A stretch of 64,000 bases of DNA, taken from the NCBI RefSeq assembly GCF_015706575.1, contig NW_024037059.1, positions 15,909,730-15,973,729 on the forward strand. Direction: 5' to 3'. Under the pieces are notes generated by a model, which made no database searches, was not told where the DNA came from, and saw nothing but the letters and a program-made list of their open reading frames with translations. Numbering within the stretch: the first letter of the stretch is position 1; each line of letters opens with the position of its first letter. Below, piece by piece: positions 11,863-24,228 of this stretch. The stretch comes from Patiria miniata. Its lineage: Eukaryota; Echinodermata; Asteroidea; Valvatida; Asterinidae. A program made the position numbers and the translations under genes.

Positions 11863-14504
11863 CTGAAGCACCAAATTATTTGTATGCATAGGAGCTGTGT
11901 TCAGACGACACAACCTGCCAAAATAGACAAATAATTAATTTACTTACTTCCCCATAGGTAATTATTAGTGGAAAATTTACTGCTTTATTCCTTTCTTCAG
12001 ATTTATATTACAAATTACCATTGAATTCCAAAACTGAAACATGAAACTAAATTTTTACAGTGTCATGGCTGATTTAGTAAAAATAACACAGCATTCATGA
12101 CTAGCAACAAATGGTTTCCTTCCAGTAAGTTTTGAATGAGCTGTGGGGATTTTTTTGTGTGACTTCATGACAATTTTCCTAAATAAGATCCAATACCAAT
12201 GTTTGAACTCATTTTCACGTATGACCTTGGTTTAAACTTTATTTCGATGTACAAATCCCTCCACATGACATTCATAACTATATCTTCATGAAACAAATGT
12301 CTCAAAATGAAGGCAATTATCATCAAAGATCATGTGCGGTGAACTAAAGCACTGGTGAGATTAAGGAATCATGTGTCCTTGGGGTAACAATAAGCATTCC
12401 TATCACAATCCACATTACACAACATTCTATTTTAATTACAATTGAAGGGCACTGAATATAATGGGGGTTCTGCAAGGCCTATGGGGATTCTGCATAGACA
12501 CAGATACAGCAAAATACATTCCTTCATTGATGAACTTGAAGGTTAACTGACTTCACCAATGTAACTTTACAGAATTCTTACAATTTACAAAAATGTAGAA
12601 ATATCATGTACTGGTTTCTGAATAAACTGTTCAATATTGTGCAATTCATCCAGCAGTGACTGAAATTTTATCAATTCCTTGCTCTATTATACATGTAAGG
12701 CCATTTTTCACTTGAGAGAGCCGTTCGGCCCCTGGCACAGCCTCAGCACCCCCCCCCCCCCTCACAAATCCACCCTTGCCATCAATTGACGATAACTCAC
12801 AGGGCTATATACCAAGTTTAGTTTTTCCACAAGCAGATTAAAGTATCCCAGCATTAAAACATTTACAAAATTACAACGCATTTAGTCAACTGCATAACAT
12901 GTTATGCCTAAATATGTAAACGACTACACATGCACAATTTCAAATCTACTTTTTTATAGATTGTTTTATTTAAATATTAACCCTGAATTAACAACTTATT
13001 AAGCAAAAGCAAAGTCCATGCTTCAGTAACTGAATGCAAGTTAACAGTTACATTGTATACAAGTAATATAATCATGAAGTGTGCGGAGCATATCAGAGGC
13101 ATATTCCGTGAAATGTCAACAGCTATATATATAGCACAGTTCCTGTGGCACTGTCTGGTGCATGCATAAACATTAACCATTGTTGGGTTTGTACAATAAC
13201 TTGACCTTTGAACTGTGTTCCTTCCTTAGTAAGTTCCATATTCAACCACAGTATATCCCACGAATGTTTTTGTTGTTAGTTGCAGCAAGGCTACAAAATT
13301 GCACAATGTAATTCAAAATCTCTTGCAATCTATTATTACATAACCTTAAGATCAATTACTCAAAGCAAAAGCTCATACAATTGCTTGATCAACGTTATCT
13401 TTTTATCTATTGCCAAATAAGTATTATATTTTTCAAAACAATTTCCAACATTCACCTCAGATACAACATTTACATGTGACGTACGTTACACTTACCAGAT
13501 TCAATATGCGTACAACTTAACAGTCCATGTGGCAACAGATCTATTCAATCCAAGACACATTTGTGTAATACTAGCATCAAGTTCATATCAATGATTTAAT
13601 CAAAATCCACTGAGAAACTAACTTACTAATCTTTGAAAAACAAGAGTTTACTCATCACTAGATCTGCTGAACTGGTTTTGTGTATAGCATTTTGTGGGAG
13701 TTTCCTTTTATAGCTAGCTCAGTAGAATGCATCTCAGTGGAACAGTCCAACTGGCATGACCTCATCTTGAGAAACTACATGACAGTGTCAGTCTATGAGT
13801 CATCCTGTATGATGCATGGTGATGATGGCAGCTTGCTTCTACTAAACACATGTGGTACCATACTTAACGTTTATCATGCAAAGCATACAATAGAAAAAAC
13901 TATGCGCTGACTAATATTAATAAGCGGTGGGATTACAATTGGGATTTTTAAAATGCAGTTTGAATTTCACTATTCGGTTTGAATTTTGGAAACCGGGTAT
14001 TCAAATCCAGCGTTCAAAAATGTTGCCTCCTGTTTTTTTATGACACAAAGAAAATTACTGAAACTTCCCCTAAATTTGCTCAATGGTCTCTGATTGGAAC
14101 TGCTTTCAATAACTAGTGGTCTTCTTGGTTCATGAATAACCTGAACATTCAACTGATCGGAGAGTTCCCACCCATTTACAGCTCTGCTGTGTTTTTGGAA
14201 AGGCCCCGCAGTGGTCATTGAATCCTGAAAACAATACCCAATCGTCCTGGAGGGCATTGCACTGACTTGGCAATCTCACTTGTCACTTTTGTTGACATGA
14301 CTGTGAGCTGAATGGGAACTTCCAGTGAAATCAAGTAACTCACTGTAACTGTTATTCGGTTTGAAAAAAACATTAGTAAAATAACCAAATTTTGAAATCT
14401 CTGATTTCTCCCAACACTGCTTACAATTTGAATGGCTAAATAATTTTCATTAGCTGAACTCTAGCATGCGAAATGAATTAATCTAAACCATCACAAGCAA
14501 ACCT
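11863..14504. other. Stretch with one possible exon only
   Basis: Mostly AT-rich. A C run at 12747-12760, followed by CTCACAAATCCACCCTTG, resembles a worn hAT-like MITE terminus. A minus-strand frame at 13970-14257 has a good acceptor (TTTTCAG before GATTCAATG, near 14246) but no clear donor. Confidence 0.3.
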
Positions 14505-14593
14505 AGCCCGACTGCGTCTGGCCATACAGTACTATCGCAAGCTCTGTACTACAGAGCTTGCGATAGTACTGTACGGCCAGACGCAGTCGGGCT
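14505..14593. repeat. Near-perfect 44-bp-arm palindrome with 1-nt centre
   Basis: Positions 14505-14548 are the reverse complement of 14550-14593 apart from one A/G difference. The centre is a single C at 14549. The outer end is AGCCCGACTGCGTCTGGCC. A transcript would form an 89-nt hairpin, with the mismatch as a G-U pair in one orientation. Confidence 0.95.
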
Positions 14594-15913
14594 AAAGCAA
14601 ACCGTGTGTAAAACATGTGTATGGTAATTAAAAAACCAACATTCTGTTTATAAAATCAAATTATGTTTTTTTTTTAGAGTGAAGCTGAGGGTTTGCCATG
14701 TTTGCTATGTTTAACGTACATGCAAATGTGGGAATTAAACGTATTCAAATTCTGGAAGTGATAAGAAAGTTTTGGTTCTAAACATATTTTAAGGTAAGAT
14801 TAGAAACATAATTATTTCACTGGAAACATTTGGAAAAACTAAAATTTGGGATGCCATGCAATGATGCAGTTGGGACAATTATTAAACTAACAATATAATT
14901 ATCAATTAATGAATGCAAAGAAAATATGATGCTTAGGGGAAAAACATCCTTAATTAAGAAACACAATTCAAGAAAAAATGGAAAATGAAAAAAATAGTTT
15001 TTAATATGCCAAACTTTCAAATTCACATATGGAAATGACAGTCGCCGTTGCAATAACATTTGCATACAACTTTGCCAGTGAATGACAATATATCTGCAAC
15101 TGCCCCCAAACTTTATTTTTGTGTCAATCATCATGATCCCGATACGGGACAGAATGGGAAACTGTGCGGAGTATATTCTTCTGATGTTATCAGCTCGACA
15201 ACAATGAGTGTCATGACACACCCATTCATTGCTAATGTTGTCAGCGTTGCAAACTTTTTTTCCAAACTTAAACTTCCATCATGTCCGTATCCTGTGGAAA
15301 GAAAGCCTTGCTAAACGGTGATTCTCTGCTTACCCGATTTGACTAAACTCTCTGCCAGATCACGATTCTAATCCAAGCAAAACAGCACGAAGAATGGGAC
15401 ATTTTATGTCTTCAATTCAGCATTCCACAGCGGGGCATTTTGGTTTCGTTTGCACTAACTAACCACCAAGTCACGGAGTCACAACACCCTAGTACAGATT
15501 TGGTATGCCCCAAGTAAAGTACCTCCTATCGAGTACGTCACAATGATACACACTCATGTTATGCATGACATGTCTGGTATACGACGAACAGACGAGTTAA
15601 ATGCCTCGCCTACCTGTTCAATGTTTATGGTAGGCCATTACATATGCAAATATCCTTTGTCATTGCAAGAACATGATTGGCTCTTTCTTCCACGGGTCGT
15701 TTCCATATATGGAAATTCATAGTTTAGACGGTAACCAGAACTCTGGTGAAGGAACTATTTTGTGCTTGAAATCAGTTATTATTATCGAATTATAAAAGAA
15801 TCTGAAATACCGTTTGCTCTAAAATATCTTATTCTTGTTAAAAAAGTGCATAATTGGGATGGTATTTTGTAATAATGTTTTATATTTGTAAATATTTTCC
15901 ACATTGTTGTCTC
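14594..15913. other. Stretch with no supported gene
   Basis: Overlapping frames on both strands at 14.8-15.3 kb lack a convincing splice or start context. The minus-strand gene could start in this region, but I cannot place a first exon. Confidence 0.3.
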
Positions 15914-15985
15914 GGCCCCATGGTGTAACGGTTAGCACTCGAGACTCTGAATCTCGCGATCCGAGTTCAAATCTCGGTGGGACCT
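15914..15985 (+). tRNA. tRNA-Gln (anticodon CTG)
   Basis: A 72-nt cloverleaf. The D arm contains A-box sequence GTGTAACGGTTAGCAC. The anticodon stem CGAGA/TCTCG closes the loop CTCTGAA with anticodon CTG. The T arm contains GTTCAAATC and the discriminator is T. The acceptor stem GGCCCCA/TGGGACC has one C-A mismatch at pair 3-70; the usual animal gene has T there. A T-rich stretch with nine or more T follows at about 16010, a possible Pol III terminator. It is a gene with one acceptor-stem change or a recent pseudogene. Confidence 0.85.
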
Positions 15986-16934
15986 CATTATTTTTGGTCT
16001 CATTTCTATTTTTTTTTTAATCTCATTTATTTTGAAGAGCATTTACTTGAATTCCTTTGAAAATGTGAAACGCTTTGCAAGTCAGTAAGTCTTTTTCTTT
16101 TCTTCATATACATTTGAGACAGTTCCTGTCCATAAAGTTTCACACAGTTTTGATTCACAATCAATTTGAATAAACTCAGACGATCACTAAAGTATAAGTT
16201 TGTTAAAGTATTCAATTAAAATATAGGTTATCTTTAGTTTATTTGTTTTCTTTATATTCATTTCACCTTTTATTGTATTGATATCAATTAAAATTAAAAA
16301 CCAGAGCATATTATTTCATCAAAAGAAACGTTCTTTCCGTACACGAGTCATGTAACAGTTTAAGAAAAATCCCAATCGAAACTTAATTTTCTCGGGATTT
16401 AATTCCAAAATTAAAGTTCATCAGGATTTGCTTTATTTTTCATTTATCGGTAATTAAAGTACCAGTACCCCCCTCCCCCACAATTTTATCCTTGGGCCCC
16501 ACCTACCCACCTAGCTTGATCTAGTCGCTTGAGGGCGACATTCAATACAACTTTTTCATTTCACCGGCCGGCCAGCGCCAAAGACACCACGCACCAGCAT
16601 GACCTTTCATGAGTTTTTACAGGATCATGTTGGATTGTTGGTCTGCAGATTCTAACATAAAATTGTTGGATTACTGTCTGATGAGTTGAAACTGTAAGTC
16701 TTTAAATACGTATGTTAAGGGCCAGTGCTTCATGTACTTTTATCTGTTGAACCTAGTAGGCCTATATTAATTGTCATTATGTACAGCCAATTGTCAGTGA
16801 TTGTAGTCCGAAAAGTTGGGCTATAATTTTGTACGAAGTGGCTATCGTTACGGCAGTCGTTGTTAAGCGCCCTCTACGATACTTTTTTGATACGCACGCA
16901 GGTATTTAATTATTTGTTTCCACACGTTTTAGCC

Positions 16935-17002
16935 AGCAGTGCAACAGCTCAGTCGATAGAGGGTAGGATTTTGCACCGCGAGGTTGTGGGTTCGAATCTC
17001 AG
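16935..17002 (+). repeat. tRNA-like SINE head or tRNA pseudogene
   Basis: An A-box-like ACAGCTCAGTCGATAGAG (about 16944-16961) is followed by a B-box GGTTCGAATCTC (about 16989-17000). The arms do not fold into a good cloverleaf, so this is a tRNA-derived repeat rather than a working tRNA. The palindrome TTACGGCTGCAGCCGTAA lies downstream at about 17183-17200. Confidence 0.5.
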
Positions 17003-17512
17003 TTTTTTACTCGAATTTTTCTCCTTTTCTAACCTGAGGCTTTGGAGGATTTTTTTAAAAAGGGAAACAAAGTCCGAATTTCATAACGTTCAAATTCACT
17101 TTTTTCCTTCTAATTTTATATTTTCTTATCATGTTTTTATAAAAGTTGCAGTCTACCGTAACGATAGAAAATAGGAAATGCGTTACGGCTGCAGCCGTAA
17201 CATTAGCCACTGGGAATTTTGTAAAGTCTAATGCAGTAGCGCCGTCACAACTCCAGTTGTACCACTTATGATAATTAATGTTTTTTCTTTGAATTACTGC
17301 AAGACACTTACATGACTTAGGTTCTCGTTCTCTTCTTCCCTTAAATTAAAATTATCTCAACGATAAACTCAGAGAAGAAAATAGTCAATGAAAATGAGCA
17401 GCGATGACATGGCTTCGAACCAGGGATCTTTGTATTTTTATAGATATAAATTATAATCTCTGATTGATTTGTAGAGTGCAAGTATCTACACAAATTCCAA
17501 AGGGATAAAAAT

Positions 17513-20500
17513 ATGGAGACCAGCATGACCAGCGTACAGCGTGAACAAGTGCTACAAGATGACCTGAAGCCAGTGGCCAGCAGTGACCTTCGACCTGTTA
17601 CCTCTAGTAGTAACCTTGCAGCAAGCTACCAGGCTGCTGCAGATTTTACTGCAGGTGCTTTAGGTAAGATAGTGAAAATGCTATTAAAAAAATAATAAAT
17701 AACTTCAGTATAATTTTAGGAAACGAAAAACGTCTAATGCTTTTTGTGAATTGTTACACCCCCCTTCATAAATCTAAATTAAGTAAACAATGTTTCTCAT
17801 TATTTTGTTCACATCAAGACAAGAGGCGAAATGAAAGATTCAGTCTTAGTAAAGGAAGTGTTTTCGCTCAAACACAACTTACACATGTATTAATCAAATT
17901 GTATGTAAATAAGTCATTAATTTCCTTTTTGTTTATGGTTTTTCCTGTATGCTTACAGGTGGTGTAGCTTGTGTCTTAGTTGGCCAACCGTTTGATACAG
18001 TCAAGGTCAAGCTACAGACATACCCTGATCTGTATCCCAGTGCTCTCAGATGTTGTGGACAGATCTTCAGGAATGAGGGTATACCAGGGTTGTTCCGAGG
18101 CACTCTGCCTGCAATGGCTGCCAATGTCGGAGAAACTTCTGTTTTATTCTTATCTTATGGACTTTGTCAGAAGTTTGTATGTCGCGTGTCTGGAACAGAC
18201 AAGATAGAGAATTTAACAGCCTTTCAGAATGCTTCGTCAGGGTTTGTGGCTGGATTCTTTTCGTCATTAGTTCTTTGCCCAACAGAGCTTGTTAAATGTC
18301 GTCTGCAAGCTATGACTGAAGTTATGGCAACTTCCAAGAAACATGCCCAGAGAATGTAAGTCATAATCAACCTTTGATCCACACTTACACTTCGTCGTGT
18401 CCGTGCAACAAGGTTGTATCTCCTAAAATGGTGTGTGACGTCATGTACATGAAACGTGAGCTGTCAACGTCAAAAGGTCGTATCTTGCTTAAAATAACCC
18501 GAATGTACACACAAGTCAGTGGACGTCGTGATACGCAAGATACGACCTTGTTGCACGGAGCGTATTCACGCGAAATACGACTTTGTTGTAGAATCGATTT
18601 ACAACCTTGTTGCACTAACACAACGACTTACACTTACAGTTTGATAGGAATTAATTAGGCGCCGGCCTTTAAAAAACCTGTATCTTGCCAATGTCTGTCA
18701 ATTTTTGTTTTGAAGGAGTTTACAGTCTTTGCTTCTATGGTGTATTGTGGAAGAGCATATTCCAGGTGTTAACTAATCATTGCGTAAAGAAATCTTGTCT
18801 GCATCTTAGATATCTGGGCTTGAAGAGCTTCTTACTGTGTCCTCTTGTGTCAGTTGTTGCTAAAGTGAAGAGCCTAGTCTGGTATACCCTTTCAAAACCA
18901 TTCAGTATTTTGTTTCATTGAGGTCTCCTCGAGTCTTCTCTGTTTAAGGCTGTAAAGCTTCTGGAGTCTATCTTGGTAAGAGGGATGTCAAAGTCCTGGA
19001 ACTAGTTTGTTTCTTTCTTTGTTGTTTTTCAAGTGTTGTGAATGATATCTTTCTTCATGCAAGGATTCCAAGCTTGGACGGAGAGCCACTTCATAGACCA
19101 TTATTGTAGCTTATCAATGCCCTTTTAAAGTCTTGATGCATCTTCTGGTTTGTCTGCTGCTGTGATATTTTTTTGTATCATCTGGAAACATCTGGATGTT
19201 AAAGTTGACCAGGTCTGGGTCATTTATGTGCAAGATGATGAGCAGAGGCCCTTATACCGATGCCTGGGGACATCACGTCTGCTTGGGACAAATGTGGGAT
19301 GAAGTTGCATTTCTCACAGTGACTGCTTGTGTTCTCCCCATAAGGAATTCCTGTATCCAGTGAATAACCTTTATTTGCTGTGCATCCATATACTTTCAGC
19401 TTGTTTAACAGTCTCCTGTGTGGTACGGAATCAAAGGCTTCTAATCAAAGGCATAATCTACATTTATCCACTCCTTCTCCTTGATCCAGACTCTTTGTGA
19501 CTTCCTCCAGTGTCTCCAATAAATTAGTTAGGCAGGACTTCTCCTTTGTGAAGCCATGTTGATTGTCAGAAAATGTTCCATGTTCATCAAGGTGTTGTTG
19601 CAACCTGTCTTTAATGAGTGTTTCCATTATCTTGCATGATATGCATGTAAGACTCACTGTCTGTAGTTCCGGCTTTTGTTTTGGATCCCTTTTTGAAAAT
19701 GGATGTCACTTTGGCTGTCACTGCATTCCTTCAAGATCTTTGGGTGGATATCATCTGGGCCTGGACATTTGTCAGGTTTGAGTTTGTCTAATTGTTCCTT
19801 GACATCTTCCCGGGTAAACATAACATTGTCAAGCTACTCATGCTGTTTAACACTGGTGCCTCACCAGATTGGAAGAAATGGCTAATTAAGCACTTCAGTT
19901 GCCTCTTGATCTGTTTGCATCGAACTACCATCCTCCTCCAACTGCGCTACACCAACTTTCACTTTCTGGTTTTGTCTTTCATTACTGTAGAATGAAATGC
20001 CTCATATATGTTTCTTATTATTGTGGTTCTAATTTCAAAATGATTTTTTTTTTGTTTCTAGTCTTCCAAAAAAAACCTCCATGGTATCAATAGTGAACTG
20101 ATAGCAAGAATGTGATAGATTGGAGTGTGTAAACTTAAGTTTATATTAAGTGCTAAATATATTGATATTTGTAGCACAGCAAAAAGTTCTTGTGACTTCT
20201 TGTCAGTACGGTATAGCCAGTGAGAATGCCTTTGAGAAAAGAATGGAAACAATGCAACAATTGCCACACTTTTTTAATTGCCCTAATTACATTCTGTTCA
20301 TTCTTTCCACCCTGTTTTTCTTTTAGAGGACCTTGGCAAATCACCAAGAACATCATCAGAAATGACGGCGTATTAGGACTTTTCCAAGGTCTTACAAGTA
20401 CCTGGTTACGGGAGATGCCTGGCTATTTCTTTTTCTTCGGTGCTTATGAAATATCAAGAACGCTGCTGACTCCTGCAGGAACAAGCAGGGATGATTTAAG

Positions 20501-22223
20501 TAGGTGCAGAATACATCATTATATATTAAATCATTTTCATAGCGCCCTCTTTTGAAACTAGCAAAACAGTTGCAGGCGTGTCAAGTGTTCTTATGCTCAG
20601 TGTCTTAGCATCGTCTCAAATCAACGCTCAGAAGGTTCCCATTACAATTAGAATGTACTTTCATAACGCTTATTAGCTCCTGGTAAAGAGGAAAAAACAA
20701 ACATTAGGCCTACCGTAGTTTATGAATCTCCAAGCAAAATGGCTGGATAGCATGTAACGGTTTCTGCCGGCCAGTGCGCCAATGACGGTGACGGCACAGT
20801 AGCCTTGTTTCAATGCAGCTTTAGTATCAAAGAGAAATATGCACTAAATAAACTGCATCGAGCACTCATCAGTCACCTGCACATGTATAAACTACCTATG
20901 AATGAACGGCACCAGACTTGAGCTGTAGTGCTGTACATGCAGACTGCCCGCAGTAAAAGGGGACGTCTTGCTTCAAGGCTATCCGGTTCGTTAGTGTGAC
21001 GTCACCTCCAGCACCGTCTGCACCGTTTGGAACCGGAAGTTAACGCAGTTCGAGCGTTTGCAGCCAATGGCGCAAGTAATCAGTGGTGCGTGCGCGTGTA
21101 TGATGTTTTTACTGACGAGCCGGATAGGGTTCTCAGTATTGCACGCTGAGCGCAGACTTGTAAACTTAAACGGCATTGGCTGAATACATGTCAATTCATT
21201 GTCACTGACCAGTCAGCTTGCTCAAACAAAACACGGCGGTCTTTACAAAACGTGGTCTAAGCTTTGCAAAACTTCGCAAAAGAGTTGTGGATTGCTTTTA
21301 ATAGTTTAAAGGGAGCTTATTTTTTGAAATTTTATTCAATCAATTGTGGTCGTCATGGGTGATTCCAGTGCACAGATTAAGTACATTTGAACAGTGGGAG
21401 GGTGCAGTGAGATGAAAGCGGGAAGGACATGGTTGTTGAAGTAAGTGGAGTAGCTTTCCCTGTGGACAGATATGCGACATGTTAAGTGTTTTGGCACTCG
21501 GCAAAAGCACTCCTAGAAAAATCCAGGCGTGCTTTTTTCCACACACCTGTGATTTTAACTCATTCCCCCTCCCCCTGTTGCACGTAAGTGTCTCTTTTTT
21601 TCAATTGCAGGTCCATTTCGTCTGATGATATGTGGTGGTATGGCTGGTGCAGGTTTATGGACAGCCATTTATCCTGTAGATCTGGTCAAATCTAGAATAC
21701 AAGTCAGGTCCCTTACTGAAAAGATGCCAGGCTTTCTCTCAGTTACCATGGATATCATCCGAAAAGAAGGTAAACAAACATTCATTTATTTAATTTGGAA
21801 ATTAAATGAATAAGAAGAGCCAAACAATAATGTTATGGTATAATTTTGCCCTTAGGAGCAATTGTTTTGCTTTATCTGAGGCATGCTTGTGGTGTTATGC
21901 TGTGAAATATAAATTGGCACACAAGGACAGCCAGTAACAAATAAGTGATACTTGATGAAAAGACATACACAACATTCTTGATTCCGTCAAATTTGTTGCA
22001 TTTTTAGCAGATTTGGGAGGAGTAGGGTAAAAATAAATACAATGCTTGGCTTTCAGTTTTTCTTTGTGTTTTATTTCACTTAACACCTGTAGGTTTGAGG
22101 AAGCTATATTCTGGTCTAACTCCCTGTGTTCTGCGTTCATTCCCTGCTTGTGCTGCATTGTTCTTCACCTACGAATGGAGTAAGAAGCAGATGATGCTAC
22201 ACAGACCAAACTGGGCTTTGTGA
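17513..22223 (+). CDS. SLC25A15: Mitochondrial ornithine carrier (SLC25A15/ORNT1-like)
   Basis: Predicted mitochondrial inner-membrane carrier of the ornithine/citrulline exchange group, which links cytosolic and matrix steps of urea-cycle and arginine metabolism. Exons: 17513-17663, 17959-18355, 20327-20499, 21611-21769 and 22093-22223, in phases 1, 2, 1, 1. They total 1011 nt (336 residues). All three carrier signatures are present: QPFDTVKVKLQ, CPTELVKCRLQ and YPVDLVKSRIQ. ORNT-type segments include LREMPGYFFFFGAYE and SVLFLSYGLCQKF. The N terminus is about 35 residues longer than in the mammalian protein of about 300. The start ATG has no competing upstream exon that I can see. Intron 2 holds a MULE-like MITE and a LINE fragment. 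AATAAA lies 46 nt after the stop. The family call is strong; substrate preference among ORNT paralogues is inferred. Confidence 0.93.
18393..18625. mobile_element. MITE with 10-bp target duplication (MULE-like)
   Basis: Terminal inverted repeats (left CGTCGTGTCCGTGCAACAAG, right its imperfect complement ending GCACTAACACAACG) are flanked by a perfect 10-bp direct repeat ACTTACACTT at 18383-18392 and 18626-18635. Duplications of 9-10 bp suggest a Mutator-like element. A further internal copy of the GCAACAAGG motif, inverted, lies near 18547. It starts only 37 nt after the donor of carrier exon 2. Confidence 0.75.
18690..20040 (-). mobile_element. LINE fragment (CR1/Jockey-like reverse transcriptase)
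   Basis: On the minus strand the frames encode typical non-LTR reverse-transcriptase segments in order: DKLKPDKCPGPDDIHPKILK near 19.75 kb, SLTCISCKIMETLIKDRLQQ and SDNQHGFTKEKSCLTNLLET near 19.5-19.65 kb, AFDSVPHRRLLNKLKVYG near 19.4 kb, and a PDDTK active-site remnant in place of the usual [FY]ADD near 19.2 kb. The copy is 5' truncated and broken by several frame changes and stops. It lies in intron 2 of the carrier gene. Its ends are approximate. Confidence 0.85.
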
Positions 22224-22268
22224 TGTCATCAATTATATTATCCTGGACAAGGTATTAATGTAGGTAAT

Positions 22269-22274
22269 AATAAA
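22269..22274 (+). promoter_or_regulatory. Poly(A) signal AATAAA of the SLC25A15-like gene
   Basis: Canonical AATAAA 46 nt after the carrier stop codon, the first in the downstream region. Confidence 0.6.
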
Positions 22275-24050
22275 TGAAATAACCTATAGCAATATCATGC
22301 AAAGTCAATGATTCATTCTTTAAGTGAAATATTCAATGAAAGATTAATAACAAGTTATATTTTAACTTTTTGGCTTTTAAGGATTTGGTTAAATGTTGTG
22401 TTTAAATGCCAATTTTTTACCAGTATTACCTTCTGAGAAATTGTATTTCTCATGTTTTCAGGATATTTTTATCCACGTGTCACACTGATCATAATATTTT
22501 AGTAGTGAAGTGTTCTTTTTTGCACTGAACCTTTATTTTGTTTTTGTTTTTATCAATCACCTTTGACATTGTTTTGTGTGCTTAGGGGTACTGCATTTAT
22601 GGGGGGGGGGTGTTTTTATCCTAACAATTAGTGTAAATTGTAAGCAAACATCAGCACAAAGTTTAAGAAAATTTGCCAATCTAATATCAAAAATGGTTAT
22701 CTACTTATAATCAGAGCAAGTAAATTGACTAAGAATAAAAGTATACTCAAAATATCAAATATAATAATATATAAAAACAAGTATATTTTCCTACACACAG
22801 CCCAGGTTTTTTTTTAATTTAGCCTAATTGAATCCTCCAGGCTTCAGTACTGTTTAGTCACTTATTCCAACAACATATTTTACCTGGATTTACCACCTTT
22901 TGTGAAAACAATCTCTGTAATGAGAATGTAACTTCAGCCAATAAACCTCATATATCAAAGCATAGAGAAATGTGTTAATATAAAGGGATAATGTGCTCTA
23001 CATTTCCTGAAAAGGTGCAATCCCTTTCCCCCAAAATAAGCAGAATCCAATAGTACCTTGCTCGCTTTTTTATACATTATTTGTGTCAAATAATGTATAA
23101 AGTTTGAGAGAAAGGTTGATAATTGGATATTTTTTGTTTAATATCCTGTAGGTACATCTTTTGTTCTAAGATTTGTTTAACTTCATTGTTTAACTTGTGA
23201 CAAATGCGTTACATTGGTGATTTAAACACAAGAAATAACCAGATCAGAATGCATGAATTATATCTGCACTTTATATTGAAGTTACTCTTTCAACTGTTCC
23301 GCCATCTCTGGGCCTTGATCTTTTTAGGAAAGTCAAACTTCCCAATCAACTGACCGATTCAAACTGAGGAGGAGAACTATGTACTTCTTTTTGAAGGGGT
23401 AATTAAATTGTTCAGGTAGTGATATGAAGATAATATCAATCCGGCTACATTGGGTTTTCCGTCTGTGTTTCATTTATGTTGTATTTTTTATTGATTTTTG
23501 TTTATCATTTAAGCACCATGTGTATCACATGGGATAGCCAACAGAACCCTTCCCTCCCTAAAAAATGGGTTTGATGTACATCCTAAGGTGTACCCAGAAT
23601 TGCCTTTGATGTTGCATCTTTGTATACATGTATATGCAGATGATTCAGTGCATGTGTGAGTTGTGGTACAATCTTGAGTTCAAAGTACACTCATTGTTAC
23701 TAGTCTCCCATCTGACTGATAGTTAATAGTAACAGGATTATTATTCCATAAGTCAACCTAGTAACAACTATATCTTTGGTTGTTACTATGCATGATCATC
23801 TTTGCTATCAATTTTAATCTCTTCATAGATCAGTGTTGCTGCTTCCCCTTCTGATACGACTGGACTCGAAGAAGAATTAAAAAACTAATTTCAAAAGTTT
23901 TTGTTTGATTTCTGTACACAAAAAACACTTGTCTTAGTGACTATTTACATATGGAACAGATTCCAGAATGTTTTCAATTTGATCTTGAGAACAAAATTTG
24001 AAATGTAGCCACAGTAGATCACTAAACAAATACATGAGGATTAACCTCAT
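22275..24050. other. Intergenic stretch between carrier and reductase genes
   Basis: AT-rich, with a G run at 22601-22610. No exon, RNA gene or terminal-repeat element was identified. It should hold the 5' region of the reductase gene, but I see no TATA box or clear promoter. Confidence 0.4.
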
Positions 24051-24118
24051 GCACCTGCATGAGCTCAAAGTACAAACTGAAGGTTTGTTCAGTTTGTACT
24101 TTGAGCTCATGCAGGTGC
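24051..24118. repeat. Perfect 31-bp-arm hairpin upstream of the reductase start
   Basis: Positions 24051-24081 are the exact reverse complement of 24088-24118, with a 6-nt loop. The arm begins GCACCTGCATGAGCTCAAAG. It ends 110 nt before the ATG at 24229 and may lie in the 5' UTR. Confidence 0.95.
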
Positions 24119-24228
24119 TTGTGGTGACTCACATAATATATTTTCACGCAGAACCTTACTTAATGGACAACAACAAAAACAGTCTAGATTTCTCTCAGTT
24201 TTGACTTGATTCCATTAGTGACAACAAA

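Noticed and set aside
17395-17425. B-box-like GGTTCGAAGCC on the minus strand
   Set aside because: No A box or cloverleaf at a suitable distance.
20970-21130. Possible small inverted-repeat element in carrier intron 3
   Set aside because: Only a 16-bp pair (CTATCCGGTTCGTTAG and its near complement) is visible, with no target duplication, so it is not called.
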